Shown here: positions 55,250 to 64,000 of the stretch, one piece after another
Position numbering within the stretch: position 1 is the stretch's first letter
Layout: every line of letters begins with the position of its first letter
DNA from: Haplomitrium mnioides
Lineage: Eukaryota > Marchantiophyta > Haplomitriopsida > Calobryales
Direction of reading: 5' to 3'
NCBI GenBank assembly: GCA_049999725.1
Contig: JBNGIS010017782.1
Coordinates: 1-64,000, forward strand
Length of the DNA stretch: 64,000 bases
Position numbers and translations under genes: made by a program
Notes under the pieces: generated by a model
Told to the model about the DNA's origin: nothing
The model's database searches: none
What the model saw: the letters and a program-made list of their open reading frames with translations, nothing else

Positions 55250-55930
55250 TGAATATTGAGACCTGTTTACTTGGAGTTCTAAGAAATTGAAGAGAGTAGC
55301 ACATGAAGTTTGTCAACATCATATTCATTTGTAGAAGGATGTTGTTTAGTTCGTCAAAGACAATATCGGCTGAATTCAAATTTCTATTTGAAAGTGAAGA
55401 AGGAGATTTAGAAATTGCTTTAGGCAGATTTTGTTTTTCCAATGGTGAATTCTTAATGGGTTTCTCCACTGGTGATTGTCCCAAAAAAGGTTTGAAAGAT
55501 TTAAGTATGTGTGGATTTCAGGAAGTTAAATGATGCGACAAAGAAGGATTTGCATTGTATACCATTTATTGATAGTATCTTGGATGCGGTGGTAGGAAAG
55601 GAATGTCATTTTTTTTGTGGACATATTTAATGGATATAATTAGATCTTTATTCATCCAGAAGATCAAGATAAGACTATGTTTACTATAGATTGGGGAACA
55701 TATGCATATAAAGTGATGGCATATGGGTTGTGTAACGTGTCTCCGACATTTACCCACTTGATGACTACAATTTTTAAAGATTATCTGCAAATCTTTATGG
55801 AAGTTATTCTTGATGATTTTTGTGATCATTTAACTACGGGAAGTCATTTAAGTTTTCTCTCGAAGTGTTTTGATCAATGTCAGAAATTTGAAATCTATTT
55901 GCATCCGGAGAAATGCTGTTTTGAGATGTG
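55250..55930 (+). pseudogene. E reverse transcriptase remnant
   Basis: Pieces in shifting frames: PLVIVPKKG, then VCVDFRKLNDATKKD and PFIDSILD, then TIDWGTYAYKVMAYGLCN and VILDDFCDHL, with PEKCCFEMC. The active-site box is ILDD. Four motifs in the right order make the RT call secure; stops and frame changes kill it. Confidence 0.8.
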
Positions 55931-58649
55931 TTAGGTAAAGATGGCACATAGCATGAGGGGGAACCCTGCTTCTATGTATGTTGTAGTATATTGCCTGGAA
56001 TAAGCTCATAAAAGCTCATGAGCTATATTAGTCCTCATAGATAGTGAATGTGCTGGTCAGCTTGATTTGTTTTAGTTCCAATGAGTCTAGTTCAGTCAAC
56101 CTGCACACATGAACGGTGCTTTTTTGCTCAAGCTAACTAAGGACAAAACTCGATTGTGGTGGTAGTAAGGTCCACCAGAACTTGAGTGGCTGTGAGGGTG
56201 CTTATCTTTCCCTCAGAACCTGCAAACAATTTTTGGGAAAATGGCTTGTCTTTGTGTGCAGGTCTAATTTTAGGTTCAGGTCCAAGGTGAAATGCCAATA
56301 GCAAGAAACAAGTAAAGCAAAAGCATGTGAAATTCACTTTTGTTGTAAGTTAAAAAAGCAGAAAATCACAAGCCAAACATAAAATAATATCCAACAGAAT
56401 AACATATAAGGAAATAGTATTTTTAATGGAATTTAGATATGGTTTATGGCCAGTACAAAGTATTGATCTAATACACAAGTTATAGCCAGCGTTAACACTG
56501 CTTAATAGTCCCCTTCTACGAAACACTAGCCCTCACATACCTTGACACAATGCCCAACACTCTATAATCTCTCTCTGAGAACATACCACCACAAGAATGC
56601 TTGCATATGGATAGGCTAGACTTTGCTCACATGGTACACATTTCTCTCACAAAACAAACAACACGGAAATTATTTCAAATGTTTTTCTTACCTTAGCCAC
56701 CAGCCATAGAATCCACCTTAGGAAGCAACCATGGCGATTTGAACCAACTCGTGACTCTAAAATAACGTTGTCATTGCCAATCGTGAACTTGACATCTCTC
56801 TTTCTCCAATCAATAACCACCTCAAAGAAATCTTTGTGACATAGCCAGGATAGAACTCTCCTTGATTCATCCACCTTCAGTACTCACCTCGGTGTCCTTT
56901 AGATTTGGAATAACTCTAACCTTCTACCATGTTCTGTAATTTGTTTGTCTGAGCTACTTCAGACCCCACCCTAGTCATCCATATCTTAACTCCATCCTCT
57001 ACCCATCCTACTTGTCTTCAGCACCAACAACCAAATCCAAGTTGTCTTCTTGGTCGCCAAGTCTTCCTTGCTCTAATCAGTCTCTTCTCTCCCTAAAACA
57101 CCCAACTCGATCAATACCCTCACTGTATTCCAGGTCCATTTGGTTCCTTGTCTTAACTGACTTTCTCTACCCTACATCCCACTTCTTTTCATGCACTAAA
57201 TTTCCTACCTTGAATCGAGTTAAGTGATGGTTTCCCGCTCCTTCCTTTACTGCCTTTAGACAATGTACATACATTTTAGCCTTCCATTTTATAACCCGTA
57301 ATCCTTCGTGACTTTAATCTTCCTTCTGTGGTACCTTCCATCCGCTAATCATGTTCAAGACCACCTATGCCTTTCTCTGCTTCTATTTCCTCCTTAATTC
57401 TCAAGACTTACACAATCTTCTTCCCTTCCATATAACTCCACCCAACAAATTGTCTCAGGCTATTGTAATAGTAAGATTTACTTCATTCTCTTTCTATTTC
57501 TTTTTTTTTTTCTTTCCTACAGAGCACCATGAAGGGAAAACTTTGGCAAAGCTTTCAAACAAAGGAAAAGGGAGTATGTCGCCCTCCCTTATGGACCTGG
57601 TACATGAGTGGCAGCAGCCTCGTCCACTCTACTATGTGGCCTATTCCCGCTCCAGCATAGAGCTCGAATTTCATCACCACCCGAGCTAATTGCACCTAGG
57701 CCATGCTACATTTGGGATTGGATTTCTCATTCCATACCTTCTCAACTTCCTTCCTGCTTCTATTTCCTTAGCAGCCCGATTTAAGTGGTGTTTCACTTCT
57801 GCATCAGCTGCATCCAATCTACAAGAAGAAGCCAGGTACGATTAACTCCTTTGAAACTTTATGCAGTGTGAGGGGCCAGAACCGACACCTTCATCCTTTG
57901 AACAACTTGATGTTGTCCCCTCTTCCCTTCTTCAAATTTCTCTAATGCGCAAGGAGCTCAAAACCAAGGCATCTACTCTTGTATACAAGCTGATCGACGC
58001 AGTATGGATAGCAGCACCAACAATTATGCAAACAAGAAATTCAATCAATTCGATGAGGGAGAAGTTCTGAACCTAGCAGGTACATTCAAGTGTTGATTGG
58101 TAAGTTGATTGGCAGAAAATTTAGGAGCACCAATCTCCACGGCTGGATTTCGAGGTAACAGGACTCCCCACATCAAGAATTACCAAGGAATTTGTGCTCA
58201 CAACTCCTCATCTATTAGCCTATAGCCTCTATACCCAATTAGGATTAAAATGGGATGTTGCGCTCTTCCTTCTCACCCTTCCTCATTCTGCATTAGGACT
58301 CTTTTGATTGGCTTTCATCTTCAATCTCTCGATTTCTGTCAAACTTAGCCGCAATCAATTCCTCTGCCCAACCTCTATGTCGCGCCTCTCTCCCTGGCAC
58401 TAACCTCAAAAAGAGCTAATTCTGAGGAAAGAGGAGTGACACGGTGTAGCAGGGTCTTTTATGATATGGCCCAGTACCCTGTTTTATCTCTTCTACACAC
58501 TAATGGCTGTGCATTGCCTAGCGACAACCTCACTCCACGTCAACCCCAAGAACCACAGCCACTTCCTCTCTTCAAGCACAACCCCAAGCTAGAACCAACA
58601 CTCGCTCAGATCTGTCTCTCCAGTGGAAATTCATTCTTGCTCGGGAACT
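55931..58649. other. no recognisable gene
   Basis: Frames below 115 codons on both strands. The right half (56.9-58.6 kb) is pyrimidine-rich on the plus strand like the B LTRs and may be decayed LTR. A poly-T run lies near 57510. Confidence 0.45.
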
Positions 58650-60920
58650 GCTTCCAAACCTTCATACCTACACCATTTTAGAGGGCGACATACTCCTAAG
58701 AGCTTAACGCGACTCCTGCACAGGAAATATGCAAGGGCCAACTACTCTAGCACCCTTACTACACCCTCACTGCACTCTCTAACTGCTCTAGATGACCTCT
58801 TGCCCTTATTCACAATTATACAATAAAGGCTATAAACGTATCTACACTATTCACATAGCACAAGCATAGAGCACCATCGACCAACAACTCCACACACCAC
58901 CTGAGTCTCCCCCATAGCACTTCACACTTTGGCCATCCCACTCAGGCATGAGCCTCTAGACAGTTTAAACCCTCCATCGTTTGAGGGGCTTGGATTCACT
59001 TCCACAAGCTCGGAAGAGGTCTGCGTAACTTCCACCCCTAGAAGACAGTCTTATCGACTACTAGAACCCACTCCACTTGATACCTCGACCGGATCTTCTC
59101 CGTAGTGCGCATGCACTAACTCAGCCACCCCTTGCCTTTGGCCCCCCTTAAAATGCAAACCAGCAACACCCTCTAACCATTAATGGGGCTGAATCCCCTT
59201 CACAATCACGAACTGAGATGACCCCTGGTCCTCCTTGGTTGCCTCTCACGACTCCCAGCTGAACACCCTCTCTTCTTCTGCAAGTATCAATCCACCTATT
59301 AATGTTGGTCCATCCTCTAGAATGAGTTCACCTAGATTGTCCGAGCCTCAAGAGACTCTTGCCCAACGATTATCGGATCCTCTCTAGTTCCCCTCCACTC
59401 ATTTGGCCCCCATACGCAAGTATACTCGCTTCAATCAAAAAATTACCAAAGCGCGTCCTCTGTTCCTTGATGTTCCCCTTGCACAAGATCTTCAACGACA
59501 CTTACCAATCGACCTCTCAACCTCTAGACTCCCAACACCTTCAACAATGCATTTGCGCACACCCTTGTACACATCCACGCTTCCTAAATCGCACATACCG
59601 CCTCAAGGTTAAGCATTCAATCACAATGTGTCGCACGCATCATCGACCAAGCATCAACGCACACACTTGTACGCTTCCACGCCTCCTCGACATGCACCAG
59701 TCCCCCACTCTTTGACGTGAGGACTATCTATACTCCAGTTCATTTGTCTCCTCCTTGCCTACAATGAATCTTGGCCCTTCCTTCTTGAAGTCCCGCCATC
59801 CAACGGCAGTGAGAGCAGCCCCCCCCTCCCCCCCACACAGATGTTCTTAAACAACCAGGTGCTCAAGAGATAACACCTAATCCAAGAACTCTGATGATCA
59901 GCCATCTGATGAAATGATCCGAACAAGATAAGATCAACTCGATGAGGTGATCCGATGAATATAGGTTCAGCCTGGATCCGATAATGACTCCGCTGAAGAG
60001 GGGATCGGCCATCCGATGGAAATAGGAATGACCTGGATCTGAAGAAGGGTATCGAGACAAACCCGATTGACCATATCGGTTGTGACCCTCGACGGTAGAC
60101 CCCGATCATCAACGGTGGACCCACATGATTGACGGCAGACCCGATATCGGGTCAACCTCGATAGTTGACTGACCCCAATGAACCGCCGCCCGACGCCGTC
60201 ATTCAAGTGGAAGTTGGACCGCCATAGCTGGAAGAAATAAAGGGCAAGGTTGTACGAAGGACAGTCAACTCCGATGCTTTGACTTCTTTCGATGGAGCAT
60301 ATTCTGACCCCGACGAAACCAATAAAACTCCAATAGAAGAATGAATCTGAAAGAATGAACCTACATGACCTCGATCAGACCAGTTAGCACCCAATGGAAT
60401 AGAGTGTCCTCAGACCCCTCTTGTTCTGTCGCTGCCTTCCGAAGGTCGTTGCATTCTTCATTCTCCTCTACTTCCTTCAACTCCGATTGTGTTGGGAGCA
60501 CCTTCCTTCCTTCTCGTTGTCAAGCCCAATGACTACTCCAATAGTTCAAGAATTAAAAACATAGATCCCTGCCTTGCTTTAAGCTCTTCCTTTGTTGTTG
60601 AGTCGTTGCTTCTATCTAGTTCATCCGATCTCCCTCGTCTTGCCTTGAATCTTCCGCTTCCAAAATCGCTCCATACTCAGCTTCCTTGGAGAGTCTCCTC
60701 GTAGTCTCTTTGGAGAATGTCCCCCCTTTCTCTCATCTCAATTCTGATTTCTTCACTCCAATGCCTTACTAGATGAGTAATTGTAGATCCACTCTCTAGA
60801 TCACCTATATTGGATACTTCAATGTATCTGGAATATCTTCACTTTTAGAAATAGAGAAACGCTCCAATGATGCTTCCAAATTCACCAAATTTCTATTAAA
60901 GCCTCAAATCAAAGGGTGAC
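58650..60920 (-). repeat. B3: further B-family LTR
   Basis: Aligns in order with the B2 3' LTR from about 36.75 kb and with the B1 LTR. It has the TTTAAACCCTCCATCG block, a poly-C stretch (59819-59838), a GATCCGAT/GACCCGAT-rich block and the GATGCTTCCAAATTC block. It stops about 150-200 bp before the expected inner end, with no pol to its right. It is probably a solo or truncated LTR. Confidence 0.65.
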
Positions 60921-62790
60921 ACTCTACGTTCACCTTTGCTTTTTATTCAGGTACCAACTTTCTCCTTGATTTTAGCACCAATTCTCCTTTTTTTTTTGCC
61001 TATGTCTTTGAGAACTCGTAGCATGATCGAGTGTGGATCCGGCAATTCAACTACCACTATACTCTCAATCTGTCTCTCTATCAACCTTCATCACACTTGT
61101 TTTTTTTGCATTTCTCTGTATTCTTCTTTTGGATTCGACTCAGGTATGTATATCCTCTATGTCTTTAGCATTGAATGGTTGCTCTTGGATTTCTGCTATA
61201 ACGCGATCAAGCATCCTAGCCAATATCGAGCATGTCTTTTCTATCATCCATAGTAGCTTCAATCCTTTCCAGGATCCAATCCATGTCTGCAAGTTCATCT
61301 CCATTTCATTTTTGACCTCTCATGTTGGTCACAAGTAGAATCCAATCGACTTGATGGGCAAGAGGTTGCAATTTGGCTAGGCCATATTGATCTATGATGT
61401 TTGAGCTGAAGAGGCTTAGAGGAACAAATACAGAATTCAGGCCACCATATAATCGAGTGACATCTAAGTTAATGTCACCCCCTCTGACTTAAGAAGTTTG
61501 TTGGACCTTCTGATCAGAATCTGTTCACCAATGGTTGCCTTTTGCTATGTTCGATTTTCTATTTTTTCCATTCTTCCCCTATTGATTGCTTCAAGGGAAG
61601 TGGTGTACTAGATTTTGATCAAATCCCAAGGTCAAATGTTTATCCAAGCAAATCATGATTCCATCCTTCTACACAAAACCATCCAAAACCATATAGAATA
61701 CCCCAAGAAGAGTGACATCAAGGTTACACATGTTGTTATCAAACAACTATCAAGCTTGAAAGTCGATTATAATCACTATGTCTGGAAATTTAAGTCAGTT
61801 CTCGATCCTCCTAATGACAGCTTCTTTGCGTAGAAATTGTGGGAGAAAAATACCTCCATTCTCTTCGATCAATTCATTGCATGCTGCTGTAGCATTCCAC
61901 CAAAATGCTAATCAATCTTCCTCCCTCCTTCTTCAAGAGCCAACAACCAAGCTTTGTTTCTGCATGGCAGCTCTCCATCCTCTTTCAACAAAAACAATCT
62001 ATTTTCCACACATGGTGCTGCAACAAGGAGAGGAGTAAAAAATGAAGCCTCCCTTCTTTTTTGATCTAGGGAGCCCTAACACAGGTGCCGGAAGGTATTT
62101 TCTTTTTTGACCTCCATTGTTGATGCACATTTCCTCCATCTTGACCATCCTTCCTATCTCAATTTCCACCTTTGGTTGGTAGCCTATGTTTAGCATTGAA
62201 TTAATGTTTTAGTATTAAGTTTGTGTTTTCCACTAAAACTAAATGACTTTTCATAAATCCACCTAGACACACATCACTTATACAAACACACACACTCACA
62301 CATGCACAAAATTGACTTATTGATAACATTTTTTTTCCCTTTTTCCGTTGAATCACTATTTTCTCCGCCTTGGCTATCCGAGTTGCTGTTGATGCATTGA
62401 TCTGGCGTGATACTTGTATTTTCATAAAGAAATTACCATTCTTACACTTGCATTTCTAGATCCTAAAGAAATTTACTTTTAATTTCAATATCAATGTCTT
62501 TAATCTAATTTCTAACTGTTTGGACAATGTTCACTGTTCATTATTTTTTCCCTTTGCATCCTTGTTTTCTCCTTTTTTGACAATTTGTTCTTCCTCTGTA
62601 CTCTCTCTACATGCACCTCGACTTCTCATCGTGGACCCTAGCAGATGCTTTGATTCAATCCTGAGCATTGCGTGTGAAGAATGTAGCTTGGCTTCTATGG
62701 AACTCCCAAGGATGGGCCGCCGCTTGGTGGCAAGAAATAGAAGACAAGAGAAAGGGATTGACAAAACAAGGAGTAGGGCACATCCCAGAC
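60921..62790. other. no recognisable gene
   Basis: Frames below 106 codons. A 72-codon plus frame at 61615-61833 (with LDPPNDSFFA) has gag-like flavour but no motif. Homopolymer T runs at 60987 and 61099. Confidence 0.45.
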
Positions 62791-62794
62791 ACCT

Positions 62795-64000
62795 TCAAAC
62801 ATGACAAATCACACAATAGAGCTTAAAATGATTGGCATTCACAAGGGCAACAAAGATAGCACCATCTAATATAGAAAGACTCAAATAGCCATGAGGATGT
62901 ACGATTGGCAACTTGTAAGGGCCACACCAGTGTGAAGTAAATTTAGGGGAGAATTTTAAGAATCTCATATCAAAAACCAAAACTAGGTCATTGATCTCAA
63001 ATGTTCTCATCTTAATTTTCTTGTTATGTATAAGCTTGGTGCGGTGTTGGTTCGCAAAACATAGATTAGAGGCTTGGATTTGATCTTCTTGCAAATTTTC
63101 TAAGGTTGTAGGTCAGTGTTTACGGGACTCTAAGAGTCTTTATTGATTTGTAATTGCAACCCGCAAGGAAGAGACTTATATTTCAATAGGCAGCAAAGCC
63201 TCTTGCCCATACACTTGATGGAATGGTGTAAAACTTGTTGTGACCTTTGACATTGAGCGATAAGCCCATAAGACGACATGTAGATGTTCGTCCCAACTAG
63301 ATCTGTGATGAGGTACGGTTTTGGTCAATATGGCTTTTAGATCTTTGTTGGTAATCTCAACCCAATCACTTACTTGAGGATGGTATGGGGCACATATACG
63401 ATGGCAGATCAAGTACCAGGCTGTGAAAGCTTTGATAACCTCATTCAAAAAATGAGTGCCACAATCACTAACAAGCTCTAAAGGACAACCAATTCTAGTT
63501 AAAACTTGAGAATACAAAAAGGAAGCAACTAATATAGCATTATCAACATGAAGGGCAATAGCTTCCGCCTATTTGGTAGCATAGTCAGTTGTTGCTAGGA
63601 TATATTGACTTTGATGAGAGCGAGATGGTGGAGCAATGGAACCTATCAAGTCCAATCCCCATTCCTCAAATGCAGATAATGATAGGATTGATACCATTGG
63701 CATCTCCAGATTGTGTGTAGGCTTGTCTTTTCTCTGGCAAACATCACAGCAACGGGCAAATTTGTGTGAATTGGCAAATAAGGTAGGCTACCAATAGCCA
63801 AAGTAGAGTACTTTTCTTGCGATTGCCTTGCTTGCAAAATTTCCTCCACATGTAGAGGTGTGGCAGCCTTATAAAACTTGCACTATCTGTGGTGGTACTA
63901 GACATCTTTGCAAGACTTCATCCATATACATTCTATATAAAATACTCAAAAGAATAGTATTAGGGGCAGCAGATCTTGTGAAAGCTTGATGTTGATCACA
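62795..64000 (-). mobile_element. D: Athila-like Ty3 integrase, runs off the window
   Basis: On the minus strand, right to left: CCDVCQRKDKP (zinc-finger end), FEEWGLDLIGSIAPP with the first catalytic Asp, LVSDCGTHFLNE with the second, DWVEITNKDL with the Glu, then LWAYRSM and QVYGQEALLP. A C-terminal piece (62795-63094) has FSPKFTSHWCGPYKL and VHPHGYLSL. The VHPHG and GPY features and the lack of chromodomain suggest the Athila lineage. All three DDE residues are kept, but stops and frame changes separate the parts. The rest of pol should lie right of the window. The LTR that should follow at left was not recognised. Confidence 0.75.

Larger units (their letters stand above)
51650..55930 (+). 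mobile_element. E: decayed plus-strand Ty3/gypsy element
   Basis: Gag, protease and RT remnants are in the correct order on the plus strand, ending abruptly at about 55930 in the RT palm. No LTRs were recognised. Opposite in orientation to the surrounding B and copia elements. Confidence 0.7.

Overview
This window is vascular-plant nuclear DNA. It is an intergenic block built almost entirely from LTR retrotransposons of very different ages, many of them nested. The plant assignment rests on three things: Ty1/copia and Ty3/gypsy elements with plant-type domain order, a tRNA-iMet primer-binding site (TGGTATCAGAGCC), and one gene for a secreted GNA-type (bulb-type) lectin. The species cannot be named. 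No rRNA, tRNA, CRISPR array or bacterial-type operon was seen. Four N-runs (10, 400, 10 and 100 bases) mark assembly gaps, and each lies in or beside repeated sequence.

Layout. 0-8.6 kb: no convincing gene; a 47-bp tandem repeat, a 68-bp minisatellite of about 11 units (with a gap) and a pyrimidine-rich tract. 8.66-20.51 kb: a decayed Ty3 chromovirus (A1, minus strand) with gag, protease, RT-RNase H and a chromodomain. Its right LTR was split by a Ty1/copia element (copia-2, 12.94-20.33 kb, TSD ACCCT). Copia-2 has 137-bp LTRs, a polyprotein in one frame with six premature stops, and an in-frame array of 12-residue repeats inside its reverse transcriptase. 20.5-25.05 kb: a small island holding the only likely host gene, the lectin (22.07-22.53 kb). 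25.05-26.33 kb: a second chromovirus fragment (A2). 26.33-30.58 kb: a truncated Ty3 element (B1) with an expanded poly-G polypurine tract. 30.6-36.7 kb: pieces of another LTR family (C), including a GC-rich LTR with six ACGTGGC motifs upstream of a TATA box. 36.75-51.62 kb: a large Ty3 element (B2, minus strand) interrupted in its RT by copia-1 (41.03-46.59 kb, TSD CAAAC). Copia-1 is the youngest and most complete element, with a 1411-codon open polyprotein. 51.65-55.93 kb: a decayed plus-strand Ty3 element (E). 58.65-60.92 kb: another B-type LTR (B3). 62.8-64 kb: the integrase of an Athila-like element (D) that runs off the window.

Within each element the order is the usual gag, protease, integrase/RT/RNase H (copia) or gag, protease, RT/RNase H, integrase (Ty3). 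The insertions can be ordered: B2 and A1 are old, copia-2 entered A1 (LTRs differ at 6 of 137 positions), and copia-1 entered B2 (LTRs differ at 3 of 141 comparable positions). Copia-1 looks intact by reading frame, but it carries changes in the integrase zinc finger and the RT active-site box that make autonomous activity doubtful.
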